The notes under the pieces were generated by a model. It searched no databases and was not told the origin of the DNA. It saw nothing but the letters and a program-made list of their open reading frames with translations. From CAYYRI01 sp964474185 (lineage in GTDB: Bacteria; Patescibacteriota; Minisyncoccia; Minisyncoccales; RBG-13-42-11), in NCBI GenBank assembly GCA_964474185.1, contig CAYYRI010000008.1, forward strand, positions 1 to 17,139: DNA of 17,139 nucleotides, written 5' to 3'. The translations under genes and the position numbers were made by a program. Below are positions 1-7,587 of the stretch, piece by piece (positions within the stretch are counted from its first letter, which is position 1; the number at the start of each line of letters is the position of its first letter).

Positions 1-36
1 ATTTTGTTTGGAAGGTACTGCTACCCTCCCTTATCA

Positions 37-61
37 AAAAAGGAGGCCTCTCCTCCTTTTT
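37..61 (-). terminator. Intrinsic terminator after the tRNA cluster
   Basis: Perfect inverted repeat: 37-46 pairs with 52-61 around a 5-nt loop (47-51). Read on the minus strand it lies 3 nt past tRNA-Asp, with a GGAGG/CCTCC stem core that runs into six T residues. It fits a Rho-independent terminator for the minus-strand tRNA transcript and, being A/T-flanked on both sides, could also work from the plus strand. Positions 1-35 beyond it show no recognisable gene. Confidence 0.75.
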
Positions 62-64
62 CTG

Positions 65-139
65 CGGGCCGGACGGGATTTGAACCCGTGGGCTTCCCCG
101 TGACAGGGGGATGTGATAACCAGACTTCACTACCGGCCC
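65..139 (-). tRNA. tRNA-Asp (GTC)
   Basis: The minus strand folds as a full cloverleaf. The acceptor stem is GGGCCGG/CCGGCCC, the D-stem GTGA/TCAC has a GG-containing loop, and the anticodon stem TCCCC/GGGGA encloses loop CTGTCAC (anticodon GTC). The T-arm ACGGG/CCCGT carries the normal TTCAAAT loop. The discriminator is G73, as expected for tRNA-Asp. CCA is not encoded, so a CCA-adding enzyme is needed. It is the last tRNA of a three-gene minus-strand cluster, just before the terminator at 37-61. Confidence 0.95.
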
Positions 140-153
140 AAGATATTATTTTA

Positions 154-226
154 TGCCGACGAGAGGGATCGGACCTCTGACCTTACGCTTATGAAGCGTC
201 TGCTCTAACCACTGAGCTACGCCGGC
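154..226 (-). tRNA. tRNA-Met (CAT), elongator or Ile2 (lysidine) type
   Basis: The minus-strand cloverleaf has acceptor GCCGGCG/CGTCGGC (one G-T wobble), D-arm GCTC/GAGC with loop AGTGGTTA, anticodon loop TTCATAA (CAT), and T-stem AGAGG/CCTCT. The paired 1-72 end (G-C) excludes the initiator. Elongator Met and tRNA-Ile2 (CAT modified to lysidine) cannot be separated safely by eye. The T-loop reads TCCGATC, so nucleotide 55 is C instead of the near-universal U. Discriminator A; CCA not encoded. Confidence 0.9.
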
Positions 227-294
227 TCTATACAAATTTCTTAAAGAAATTTGTCGAGCCCGATAAAAATTTCAAAGAAATTTTTGTATAGGGC
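226..294 (-). repeat. Two adjacent A/T-rich hairpins between tRNA genes
   Basis: The spacer between tRNA-fMet and tRNA-Met holds two hairpins. One pairs 265-273 with 277-285 (AAAAATTTC/GAAATTTTT), framed by a GCCC (258-261)/GGGC (291-294) base. The other pairs 233-240 with 246-253 (CAAATTTC/GAAATTTG), framed by CTC (226-228)/GAG (256-258). They may separate the tRNAs for processing or be repeat-derived. A related sequence lies at 12264-12294. Confidence 0.6.
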
Positions 295-317
295 GTAATT
301 AACTTTATCTAAACATG

Positions 318-388
318 TTGCGGGGACCGGAATTGCACCGGTGTCTCGAGGTTATGGGCCTCGCAAGGTACTACTCCTCCACCCCGCT
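318..388 (-). tRNA. Initiator tRNA-fMet (CAT)
   Basis: The minus-strand cloverleaf has anticodon loop CCCATAA (CAT) on stem CGAGG/CCTCG. Initiator marks visible are an unpaired 1-72 end (A1 and A72), A11-U24 in the D-stem (GAGG/CCTT), and G-C pairs at 30-40 and 31-39. Three departures from the standard initiator are present. Pair 29-41 is A-U rather than G-C. The 7-nt D-loop AGTAGTA has A at the position of G18. The T-loop TGCAATT has G at position 55. It is the first gene of the tRNA cluster. CCA is not encoded. Confidence 0.88.
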
Positions 389-403
389 ATGAAATGTACG
401 CAT

Positions 404-432
404 ATTTTATTTGATTTTTCAGTAAAAGTCAA
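404..432 (-). promoter_or_regulatory. Sigma70-type promoter of the tRNA cluster
   Basis: The minus strand reads TTGACT (427-432), a 17-nt spacer, then TAAAAT (404-409). Each box matches 5 of 6 consensus bases at ideal spacing. The predicted start near 397 is about 9 nt before the mature 5' end of tRNA-fMet. The -35 box lies just past the stop codon (435-437) of the upstream gene, so the tRNAs can be transcribed independently. Confidence 0.8.
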
Positions 433-434
433 CC

Positions 435-890
435 CTACATCGCCTCCAAATCCCGGAATGCCTTTTCATAGGCGGCCACCACTTTTTTGGCCTCATCCAG
501 AGACAGCCTGTAATCCGGATCGTGAATAATATTGTTGCGAGTTTGATGGACTTTTTTAATTTCTTCTATGTTGGGAAGAGTGGCCGAGGTTATTTTACCC
601 ATTCTTTCTCCCAAGGTTTCTCCCCCAAATCCCATTTTTTTCAAAATATCGTCAAGCATGCTGTCTGCTTCTATAACCGCCAATTTGTATTCCGACTCGA
701 AACCCGTATCCAGCCTTCCGGCAGTTTTTCTCCAAATTTTTTCAACTTTTCTCACGCCGTAAGGCCTGAATGTTAAAAATTCAAACGCATCATAAACCAG
801 CATAAATCTCAACCAAGTGCTGGCAAGAAGAAAAACGACGGTGCCCGCCAAAAGAAGCAAAGTAAAAACTATGAAAAGAATCTTTGCCAT
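435..890 (-). CDS. Small membrane-anchored protein with HEPN-like C-terminal motif
   Basis: No named family recognised with certainty. I place the start at 890 (151 aa), where a weak ribosome site (GAAGGG) precedes ATG. An upstream in-frame ATG at 956 would give 173 aa and overlap gatA by 13 nt, but has no ribosome site. From 890 the protein opens with one hydrophobic segment (residues 2-26, KILFIVFTLLLLAGTVVFLL), so it is probably membrane anchored. A soluble helical part follows. Near the C-terminus HQTRNNIIHDPDY is followed by a helix with EAKKVV and YEKAF. R-x4-H in a helical domain is the signature of HEPN-like folds (RNases and toxins are known members), but many HEPN relatives are not nucleases. 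It is the last protein gene of the gatC-gatA run. Function unknown. Confidence 0.75.
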   Translation of the reverse strand: MAKILFIVFTLLLLAGTVVFLLASTWLRFMLVYDAFEFLTFRPYGVRKVEKIWRKTAGRLDTGFESEYKLAVIEADSMLDDILKKMGFGGETLGERMGKITSATLPNIEEIKKVHQTRNNIIHDPDYRLSLDEAKKVVAAYEKAFRDLEAM

Positions 891-943
891 AAGCAGCCAC
901 CCTTCAAACGGCGGCGATAAAAGAAAAGATATTAAGTTTATGT

Positions 944-2377
944 TTATATTTTCCATTGGTTTTCGAAATATTTTGCTAATTCTAAAATTCTTTCTTCTTC
1001 GAAGGGCCTCCCGATAATCTGCAAACCGACGGGCAACTTCCCCACTTTCCCTACCGGCAAGGAAAGCGCGGGCAGCCCCGCCAAATTGACGGAAACGGTA
1101 TATGCGTCAACCAAATACATGGAAAGAGGATCTTCGATTCTTTCGCCGATTTTGAACGGCAGAACGGGCGAGACCGGAGCCAAAATCACATCAACTTTTT
1201 CAAAGGCTTTTTCAAAATCGTTTCGAATTTTGGTTCTGACTTTCTGGGCCCTCAGGTAGTAGGCTTCGTAGTAGCCCGACGACAAAGCATAAGTCCCTAT
1301 TATAATTCTTCTTCTTACTTCCGCCCCGAAACCTTTTTCCCGCGAGTTTAAATAAACTTCCAAAAGATCCTTTCCATCCTTCGCCGAGTATCCGTACCTT
1401 ATTCCATCGTATCTCGCCAAATTGGCGCTGGCTTCCGAAGGCGCAATTATATAATAAGCGGCTAAAGCGTATTCGGTATGGGGCAAACTTACTTCCTCAA
1501 TCTCAATTCCCATTTCGCCATATTTTTTTATCGCTCCTTTGATTATTTTTTCAACTTCGGGGTCGATTCCTTTGACAAAATATTCTTTGGGAACGCCGAT
1601 TCGCAAATTTTCTATTTTATCCCGCCGTAAACGGGATTCAATTTTTGGCATTTCAACGCTCGTTGAATCCATTTCATCTTTTCCTTTTATGGCATCAAAA
1701 ACTATCTGGCAATCTTCTGCGGTTTTTGTTATGGGGCCAATCTGATCGAGAGAAGAAGCAAAAGCGATAAGGCCCGAGCGGGAAACTGTTCCGTAAGTCG
1801 GTTTCAGCCCCACTACTCCGCAAAAAGAAGCCGGCTGCCTTATAGATCCTCCCGTATCAGAACCCAAGGAATATGCCGCCATATTGGCGGCGACTGCCGC
1901 CGCCGAACCTCCGGAAGAGCCTCCGGGCACCCGATTTAAATCATGGGGATTGCGAGTCGGGCCAAAGGCCGAATTTTCCGTGGATCCCCCCATCGCAAAT
2001 TCATCCAGATTGGTTTTTCCCAGGATTATCGCTTCCTGATTTTTCAGTTTTTTTACGACTCCGGCATCATAAGGAGCCGTATAATCCTCCAGAATTTTTG
2101 AGCCTGCCGTACATTTGACTCCATCAACCAAAATATTGTCTTTTATGGCGCAGGGAATACCGGCCAGAATGGAAATTTCTTCGCCCCGGGAAATCAAATC
2201 GTCGATTTTCTTCGCCTGTAAAATTGCCGAATCTTCATTAACGGTCAGAAAGGCGAAAATTTCCTTGTTTTTTTCTTTTATTTTTTCCAAATAAAGCTTG
2301 CAAAGTTCGAGCGCTGAAAATTCCTTCTTCTTCAATCCCCCATGGACCTCTTTTATTGTAAGCAGGGTTAAATCCAT
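944..2377 (-). CDS. gatA: Aspartyl/glutamyl-tRNA amidotransferase subunit A
   Basis: Catalytic amidase subunit of GatCAB. It releases ammonia from glutamine and passes it to GatB, which amidates Glu-tRNA(Gln) or Asp-tRNA(Asn). The 477 aa match the usual length. The amidase signature is intact: AIK at 77-79, GGSSGGSA from 152, and DTGGSIRQPA from 174. The triad Lys79, cis-Ser154 and nucleophile Ser178 falls at the same numbers as in the Staphylococcus enzyme. It follows gatC by 2 nt, so the two are translationally linked. gatB is not in the window and must be elsewhere. Its presence implies Gln-tRNA and/or Asn-tRNA are made indirectly. No Shine-Dalgarno motif at a useful distance before the ATG. 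Confidence 0.97.
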   Translation of the reverse strand: MDLTLLTIKEVHGGLKKKEFSALELCKLYLEKIKEKNKEIFAFLTVNEDSAILQAKKIDDLISRGEEISILAGIPCAIKDNILVDGVKCTAGSKILEDYTAPYDAGVVKKLKNQEAIILGKTNLDEFAMGGSTENSAFGPTRNPHDLNRVPGGSSGGSAAAVAANMAAYSLGSDTGGSIRQPASFCGVVGLKPTYGTVSRSGLIAFASSLDQIGPITKTAEDCQIVFDAIKGKDEMDSTSVEMPKIESRLRRDKIENLRIGVPKEYFVKGIDPEVEKIIKGAIKKYGEMGIEIEEVSLPHTEYALAAYYIIAPSEASANLARYDGIRYGYSAKDGKDLLEVYLNSREKGFGAEVRRRIIIGTYALSSGYYEAYYLRAQKVRTKIRNDFEKAFEKVDVILAPVSPVLPFKIGERIEDPLSMYLVDAYTVSVNLAGLPALSLPVGKVGKLPVGLQIIGRPFEEERILELAKYFENQWKI

Positions 2378-2379
2378 GT

Positions 2380-2667
2380 CTAAAATATCGACTTCACCTT
2401 TAAATATTCTTCTTTGGTTTCCGGAGCCAAATCCAGTATTTTTTTTCTTATTTTAGGATCCGCAACCCTCGCCTCGTCGATTCTCATTACATTTTCAATT
2501 CTCAAAGAATGGCTGGTGGGTTTGACTTCCGAAATATCGACTTCTTTCAATTTCTCAACGTAATTCAAAATTAAAGAAAGATCCTTCTGGAATTTCTCCA
2601 CTTCTTTCTCGGTCAATCCGAGTCTGGCAAGCTTAGCAATATGTTGTACCTCCTGTTTTGTAATCAC
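2380..2667 (-). CDS. gatC: Aspartyl/glutamyl-tRNA amidotransferase subunit C
   Basis: Small subunit that wraps around GatA and tethers it to GatB. The 95 aa are the normal size. N-terminal ITKQEVQHIAKLARLGLTE and the later DISEVKPTSH segment are typical of GatC. The start is GTG at 2665-2667; an in-frame TAA lies only a few codons upstream, so no other start is likely. No Shine-Dalgarno motif precedes it, although GGAGGT occurs inside codons 5-7, too late to serve this gene. It lies 23 nt after mreB and 2 nt before gatA. Confidence 0.95.
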   Translation of the reverse strand: MITKQEVQHIAKLARLGLTEKEVEKFQKDLSLILNYVEKLKEVDISEVKPTSHSLRIENVMRIDEARVADPKIRKKILDLAPETKEEYLKVKSIF

Positions 2668-2690
2668 GAATGTTTAGAAATTAGAAATTT

Positions 2691-3752
2691 TTAATGTGGC
2701 GGTTCCAAATATTCCGTTTCCACCAAAACTTCTTCCAATTGATCGAGATTTTCCATAACCTGGCCCGCTCCCCTGACAACGGCCGTCATCGGGTCTTCAA
2801 TAATTTTGGTGGGAATTTTTGTTTCTCTCTGGATCAGAATGCTCAACCCCCTCAAAAGAGAACCTCCTCCCGCCATCTGGATCCCCGAAGTCATAATGTC
2901 CGCCAATAATTCCGGAGGAGTCTCTTCTATGACGGTTTTCACTTCAGTGACGATTTGTTTTATGGATTTTTCCATGGCTCTCCTTATATCTTCGTCAGAA
3001 ACCAAAATTTCTTCCGGAAGACCCGTCACCAGATTCCTTCCGCGCATGGGCATCTGTTTTTTTTCTTTCAGCGGGTGAGCCGAACCTATTCCGATTTTAA
3101 TTATTTCGGCGGTCCTTTCCCCGATCAACAATTTATATTCCTCCTGGGCAAATTGGATTATGTCTTCATTAAGCTTGTCCCCGGCCACTTTCAGGGTTTT
3201 GGATATCACTATTCCTCCCAAAGAAATCACGGCGACATCCGTTGTTCCGCCGCCGATGTCGACGATAAAATTTCCCCCCGCCTCCTGGACGGCGAGACGG
3301 GCGCCCAGGGCCGCCGCCATTGGCTCTTCTACCAAAAAGACTTTTCTTGCTCCGGCATTCTTTGCCGCATCGCAAACCGCCTTTTTTTCAACTTCCGTGA
3401 CGCCGCAAGGGATGCCGATAATCACCCGGGGCCTGGGATTCAAAAGAAATCTTTTCCTGTTGGCTTTTTCGATAAAGTATCTGAGCATCTGTTCCGTCAC
3501 TTCGAAATCGGAAACCACGCCCGAAACCAGGGGCCTCGTTGCGACAATGTAGCCCGGGGTTCTCCCGACCATTTTCTTGGCTTCCTCGCCTATCGCCAAA
3601 ATCTGGCCGGTTTTTTTATTCACGGCGACAACCGAAGGTTCCGTAATTATTATTCCGTGGCCGCGGACATAAACGCGGGAATTGGCCGTTCCCAAATCAA
3701 TGGCGATGTCTTCGGAAATGAAAGAAAGTAATTTATTTAACATTTTCAACAT
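2691..3752 (-). CDS. mreB: Rod-shape actin homologue MreB (paralogue 1)
   Basis: Bacterial actin that forms membrane-bound filaments and guides wall synthesis. The 353 aa are normal length. N-terminal LKMLNKLLSFI resembles the membrane-binding amphipathic helix. Nucleotide-binding motifs are intact: DLGTANS (19-25), VEEPMAAALG (141-150), DIGGGTTDVAVISLGG (165-180) and AGGGSLLRGL (294-303). The ATG at 3752 overlaps the end of proS by 20 nt; a second ATG at 3743 is three codons in and could also be used. A second, divergent mreB is at 7729-8787. The mreC, mreD and rodA partners are not in the window. Confidence 0.95.
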   Translation of the reverse strand: MLKMLNKLLSFISEDIAIDLGTANSRVYVRGHGIIITEPSVVAVNKKTGQILAIGEEAKKMVGRTPGYIVATRPLVSGVVSDFEVTEQMLRYFIEKANRKRFLLNPRPRVIIGIPCGVTEVEKKAVCDAAKNAGARKVFLVEEPMAAALGARLAVQEAGGNFIVDIGGGTTDVAVISLGGIVISKTLKVAGDKLNEDIIQFAQEEYKLLIGERTAEIIKIGIGSAHPLKEKKQMPMRGRNLVTGLPEEILVSDEDIRRAMEKSIKQIVTEVKTVIEETPPELLADIMTSGIQMAGGGSLLRGLSILIQRETKIPTKIIEDPMTAVVRGAGQVMENLDQLEEVLVETEYLEPPH

Positions 3753-5007
3753 AATTTTTAACTTGTCCCAATTTTATCAGTTTTATCCTGTTTTCGCTTC
3801 TTTGTTTTAATTCTACGGAATTTTCCTTTAAGGTTCTTTCGCTTATCACTAATCTTTGGGGTATTCCGATCAAGTCCGCTTCGGCGAATTTTTCTCCCGT
3901 GGATTTGTCTCTGTCGTCGTACAAAACCTCAATATCCGCCTCCGTCAATTCTTTATACAATTTTCCCGCCGTTTTTTTAACCTGTGGGCTGTTTTCCAAT
4001 GAGATTAAATGAACGCTGAAGGGCGCTATCTCTTTGGGCCAGATAATCCCTTTTTCATCGTGATTATTTTCTACCACGGTGCCCATAAGACGTCCTAAAC
4101 CAATACCGTAACTTCCCAAATGGATCGGCTGCTTATTCCCTTTTTCGTCTCTGAAATACATATTCATTGATTTTGCATATTTATCGTAAAATCTAAAAAA
4201 GTTTCCTATTTCTACGCTTTTTGAAATTATGATTTTGCCTCCGCACTTGGGGCATTTTGTTTTTCCTGTTTTATTATAGATTTCAATATTCTGGGCGAAA
4301 TCGCATTTCTCGCAATGAGCTATTTTATCTTCGCCTGCTTCACAAATTGCCTGAAACTCGTGGGAAAAATGTTTGGTAAAACTCCCTCCGGAGGCCTCCA
4401 CCATTAAAGAATTACATTCTGCCCTCGAGAATATTTTTTTGTAAGCTTTAGCTGCTTCTTCAAAATAATACCTATCAAGCTCTTCCGCGGTTTTGTGGAA
4501 TGAATAAAGATCTTTCATTATAAATTCTCTTGTTCTAATTATTCCTGATTTTGCTCTTTTTTCCTGCCTGAATTTATTTTGGAATTGGTAGAAATAAACA
4601 GGTAAATCTTTATAGGAATTTATAAATTTTTTGGCGATATCAACTGCCACTTCTTCATGAGTACTCCCGAATCCAACATCCCTGCCCGTCTTATCTTTTA
4701 ATTCATACATTACTTCCCGCATTCTTCCCCATCCTTCTTTATTTTCCGGCCCTATGTCTGTTTGGGTATAAAGCTCTTTGGGCTGTAAAGACGGCATCAA
4801 TAACTCTTCTCCCCCAATATTATTTATTTCTTCACGAATAATATTTTCAATTTTTTTCATAACCCGCCAACCCAAAGGCAAAAAAGTATACACGCCAGCC
4901 ATCAATTTATCAATAAATCCGGCCCGAATTAAAAATCGGGCATTAATGCTTATTTCATCTTTCGGAGCTTCTTTTTTTGTTTTGCAAAAAAGTTGCGACT
5001 GTCTCAT
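3733..5007 (-). CDS. proS: Prolyl-tRNA synthetase, short form without editing domain
   Basis: Attaches proline to tRNA(Pro). I place the start at ATG 5007 (424 aa) because MRQSQLF aligns with the family N-terminus. An upstream TTG at 5049 would overlap rseP. Visible parts: motif 1 region (residues 29-60), motif 2 FRQEKRAKSGIIRTREF (146-162), motif 3 GSYGIGLGRL (298-307), then the C-terminal anticodon-binding domain (from about 330). Bacterial-type ProRS usually has about 570 residues with an INS editing domain of roughly 180 between motifs 2 and 3. Here that space holds only a zinc-ribbon-like segment with Cys232, Cys235, Cys252 and Cys255. Short ProRS forms are known in Alphaproteobacteria; such organisms need a separate trans-editing protein to clear Ala-tRNA(Pro). 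It starts 5 nt after rseP. Confidence 0.93.
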   Translation of the reverse strand: MRQSQLFCKTKKEAPKDEISINARFLIRAGFIDKLMAGVYTFLPLGWRVMKKIENIIREEINNIGGEELLMPSLQPKELYTQTDIGPENKEGWGRMREVMYELKDKTGRDVGFGSTHEEVAVDIAKKFINSYKDLPVYFYQFQNKFRQEKRAKSGIIRTREFIMKDLYSFHKTAEELDRYYFEEAAKAYKKIFSRAECNSLMVEASGGSFTKHFSHEFQAICEAGEDKIAHCEKCDFAQNIEIYNKTGKTKCPKCGGKIIISKSVEIGNFFRFYDKYAKSMNMYFRDEKGNKQPIHLGSYGIGLGRLMGTVVENNHDEKGIIWPKEIAPFSVHLISLENSPQVKKTAGKLYKELTEADIEVLYDDRDKSTGEKFAEADLIGIPQRLVISERTLKENSVELKQRSENRIKLIKLGQVKNYVENVK

Positions 5008-5012
5008 AATCG

Positions 5013-6080
5013 TTAAAACAATCTTCCTATATCTTTTATTGTGACCCAAACCATCAAGATGATTAATGAAAAGAAAAAGAAAGCTGTGACCCCTTCTTCA
5101 ACCTTTCTGTTGATGGGGCTTCCTTTGATTTTTTCAATTCCAAGAAATAATAATTTTCCGCCGTCTAAAGCCGGAATGGGCAATACGTTAAAAATGGCGA
5201 GATAAACTGCTATCATCGCGATGAATTGCAGAAAATAATTTATCCCGACCTGGGCGGCCTGGGTGATCAGGGAGCCGATTCCTATCGGCCCCATAAACTG
5301 AACTCCCTTGGGAAGTCCCGCCCCCCTGATCAGGTTTGTCAAAACATTTCCCCATCCCAAAATCACGGCATAAGTCAAAACGCCCGTAGCTTCCACTCCT
5401 TTGACTATCGCCTGAAAACCGGAATATGACTTCTCCGCGGTTCTCGACAAAGCTATCCCCATCGCTCCTTCTCCTTCTGGCGGCGAAACTCTGGGCGTCA
5501 ATGACGCTTCAAAAATTTCTTTTCCTCTTTGAATTGTCAAAGTAACGGTCTCGCCCCTATGCCTGTCGGTAAATTCCTGAACGTCTATAACTTTATTAAC
5601 GTTTATTTTTTCATTTTGGACCTTCAGCTCCTTTATCGCATCGCCGGCTTTTATGCCGGCTTTTTCAACCGGCGAATCGGGAGCGACCGCCAAAATCTGG
5701 ACTTTCGGATTCAAGAGAGGCCCCTCCTCGGTATCCGAGATTGCCTGAGGCGCTCCAACGCTGAAAACGATGCTTAACAAAACTACGGCGATTATCCAGA
5801 AGGAAACCACTCCGCCCAACAAAACCAAGGCCCTCTGCCAGGCCGGCTTTGTTATTTCCCTTCCTTCAACGTCGGGAATTTTTACAAAAGCTCCGAAGGG
5901 CAGAAGATTCAGAGAGTACAGGGTTTCGCCGTATTTTTTTCCGAATAACCTGGGCGGATAGCCCACTCCGAATTCTTCCACTTTCATTCCGATTCTTTTT
6001 GCAATGATAAAATGGCCGAACTCGTGGAGAGTCAGCAAGCCGACGACGCTGACGATGGCGATGACGATTGAAATAAACAT
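5013..6080 (-). CDS. rseP: Site-2 intramembrane metalloprotease, RseP/RIP family
   Basis: Membrane zinc protease that cuts transmembrane segments, typically anti-sigma factors or signal-peptide remnants. The 355 aa show the family layout. The first transmembrane helix carries the zinc motif HEFGH (19-23). A second helix lies near 84-106, and a PDZ domain covers about 125-195 (VAPDSPVEKAGIKAGDAI). A later helix bears LPIPALDGGK (about 299-308), whose Asp is the third zinc ligand. A last hydrophobic helix is near 333-347. Only one PDZ is seen, against two in E. coli RseP. Its ATG follows the frr stop by 1 nt, and proS begins 5 nt after its end. No anti-sigma factor partner is in view. Confidence 0.94.
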   Translation of the reverse strand: MFISIVIAIVSVVGLLTLHEFGHFIIAKRIGMKVEEFGVGYPPRLFGKKYGETLYSLNLLPFGAFVKIPDVEGREITKPAWQRALVLLGGVVSFWIIAVVLLSIVFSVGAPQAISDTEEGPLLNPKVQILAVAPDSPVEKAGIKAGDAIKELKVQNEKINVNKVIDVQEFTDRHRGETVTLTIQRGKEIFEASLTPRVSPPEGEGAMGIALSRTAEKSYSGFQAIVKGVEATGVLTYAVILGWGNVLTNLIRGAGLPKGVQFMGPIGIGSLITQAAQVGINYFLQFIAMIAVYLAIFNVLPIPALDGGKLLFLGIEKIKGSPINRKVEEGVTAFFFFSLIILMVWVTIKDIGRLF

Positions 6081-6081
6081 G

Positions 6082-6639
6082 CTATTCTGCTATTTCTTTT
6101 TTCTTCTTTTCCCCTATTGATTCGATTTTCTCATTATATTCATCCACCAATTTCTGCAATTCATCCTTCGCGCGGAATTTGTCGTCTTCCCTGATTTCTC
6201 CTTCCCTCGTTCTTGATTGTATCTCGCTCCAGGCTTCCTCTCTCCAGTGCCGGATCACCTTTCTGGCTTCTTCTTGTTTTTCGGAAATAAGATGGATTAA
6301 ATCATTTCTGTATTCTTCATTCAAAGGAGGCAAATTTATCCTTATCGCCTCTCTGTCCACTATGGGAGAGGCCCCGACTCCCGTACTTTCCAGGGCCCTG
6401 ACTATCCCTTCAATGTAAGATTTGTCCCACGGCTGAATTAAAATCTGCTTGGGCTCGGGAACGGAGATTGCCGCCAATTGTTTCAGGGGGAATTTTTGAT
6501 TAAAACAGTCGACAACGACGTCTTCGACCAGGGAAGGATTGGCCCGCCCCGTCCGAATTTTCGACACCTCCTTCTCCAAAAAAATTGCGACTTTATCCAG
6601 TTCCGGTTTAATTTTCCGTATGATTTCTTCGTATTCCAT
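6082..6639 (-). CDS. frr: Ribosome recycling factor
   Basis: Splits the post-termination ribosome together with EF-G. The 185 aa match the family. N-terminal helix 1 leads into KIRTGRANPSL (27-37), domain II contains AAISVPEPKQILIQPWDKS, and the returning helices start at INLPPLNEEYRNDL. The usual EERR in that last motif is EEYR here. The very polar KKKKE tail is normal. It sits 9 nt after holB and 1 nt before rseP. The usual partners pyrH and tsf are absent. No Shine-Dalgarno motif upstream of ATG 6639. Confidence 0.96.
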   Translation of the reverse strand: MEYEEIIRKIKPELDKVAIFLEKEVSKIRTGRANPSLVEDVVVDCFNQKFPLKQLAAISVPEPKQILIQPWDKSYIEGIVRALESTGVGASPIVDREAIRINLPPLNEEYRNDLIHLISEKQEEARKVIRHWREEAWSEIQSRTREGEIREDDKFRAKDELQKLVDEYNEKIESIGEKKKKEIAE

Positions 6640-6648
6640 AAATAAAAA

Positions 6649-7587
6649 TTAAAGTTCCAGCATCAATATTTCCAAGGCCAATCTGGCATTGATATTGGTG
6701 GTTAAAATTAAAGATTTGGTGGTTTGAATGAGTTTAAGAATGTTTTTTAATTTATCCAAAGAATATTTTTTATTGCCTTTCTCCGGTTGCCGATTGCCGA
6801 CCATCGAAAATAAAATCGTTCTGAAATGGCTCAGCCAGATGTCCAAAACCTCTTTCATGGTTTCAAGATTCTGCGATAAATTTTTGGCGTATTGAAAACG
6901 AACGGCCACGTCGGAATCGGAAACCGAATCCAATTCTTTTATTTTTTCCCGGAAAAGATTTACTTTCTGGGGATTGGAAACAAAATCTACCGCCACTCCG
7001 GGCCGCCCCTGGGAAAGCTTGCAAATTTCCTCTGAATCTTTTTCCAAGATGCCCTGTTTTTTCAGGTAATTTTTGATCTCTTCTTTTTTGACCGGATAGA
7101 ATTTGATGTTTTCGACTCTGGATCTGATGGTCGGAAACAGGCTCTCGGGCATCTCGGTGATTAAAATTAAAAAAGTTTTGCCTTTGGGCTCCTCCAGGGT
7201 TTTTAAAAGCGAGGTTTGGGCGTCCTGATTCATCAAATGAGCCTGGTCTATAATCACCGCTTTATAAGGAGCCGAATAGGGTTTCAGGGATAACTTCCAA
7301 ATAAGTTCCCTTATCTGGCTGATTCTGATTTCTTTTTTGCCCGTTGGTTTTTCCTTGGAGTCTTTAACCGAGGGGGGGTCCGTGGGTTCCAGAAAAATCA
7401 GATCGGGATGACCCTTCAAAGTCAAAGAGGATAAATCCTCTTTAAAAAGCCAAGAAACCCATTCCAAAGCTATCGTTTTTTTCCCCAATTTTTCCTGGCC
7501 GCAAAACAAATAAGCATGGGATATCCTGTCTGATTCCGCTGACTTTTTCAGAAATTCCCGCTGTTTTTTATGGCCGATGATTTCCAT
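6649..7587 (-). CDS. holB: DNA polymerase III delta-prime subunit (clamp loader)
   Basis: AAA+ subunit of the clamp loader that puts the sliding clamp on DNA. The 312 aa begin with GHKKQREFL and SHAYLFCG, typical of delta-prime. The Walker A region is GQEKLGKKT (30-38). The Walker B region reads VIIDQAH (111-117), with Gln in place of the usual Glu. LLKTLEEP (127-134) is clear. The SRC motif is SRV (156-158). The Cys zinc module normally found before HPDL is missing, although HPDL itself (60-63) is kept. The changes suggest a structural, non-hydrolysing subunit, as in E. coli delta-prime. The ATG at 7587 is preceded by AGGTGAT, one of the few plausible ribosome sites in this window, and by the leader element shared with rpsM. 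Confidence 0.9.
   Translation of the reverse strand: MEIIGHKKQREFLKKSAESDRISHAYLFCGQEKLGKKTIALEWVSWLFKEDLSSLTLKGHPDLIFLEPTDPPSVKDSKEKPTGKKEIRISQIRELIWKLSLKPYSAPYKAVIIDQAHLMNQDAQTSLLKTLEEPKGKTFLILITEMPESLFPTIRSRVENIKFYPVKKEEIKNYLKKQGILEKDSEEICKLSQGRPGVAVDFVSNPQKVNLFREKIKELDSVSDSDVAVRFQYAKNLSQNLETMKEVLDIWLSHFRTILFSMVGNRQPEKGNKKYSLDKLKNILKLIQTTKSLILTTNINARLALEILMLEL

Noticed and set aside
1..35. A further partial tRNA or small RNA at the left edge
   Set aside because: The minus strand offers GGGAGGG, but no matching arm or recognisable tRNA elements are inside the window.
2955..3731. 258-codon plus-strand open frame opposite mreB
   Set aside because: Its translation resembles no known protein, and the minus strand encodes a textbook MreB.
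5008..5049. TTG start for proS
   Set aside because: It overlaps rseP by 37 nt and adds residues absent from the family. MRQSQLF at 5007 matches the usual N-terminus.
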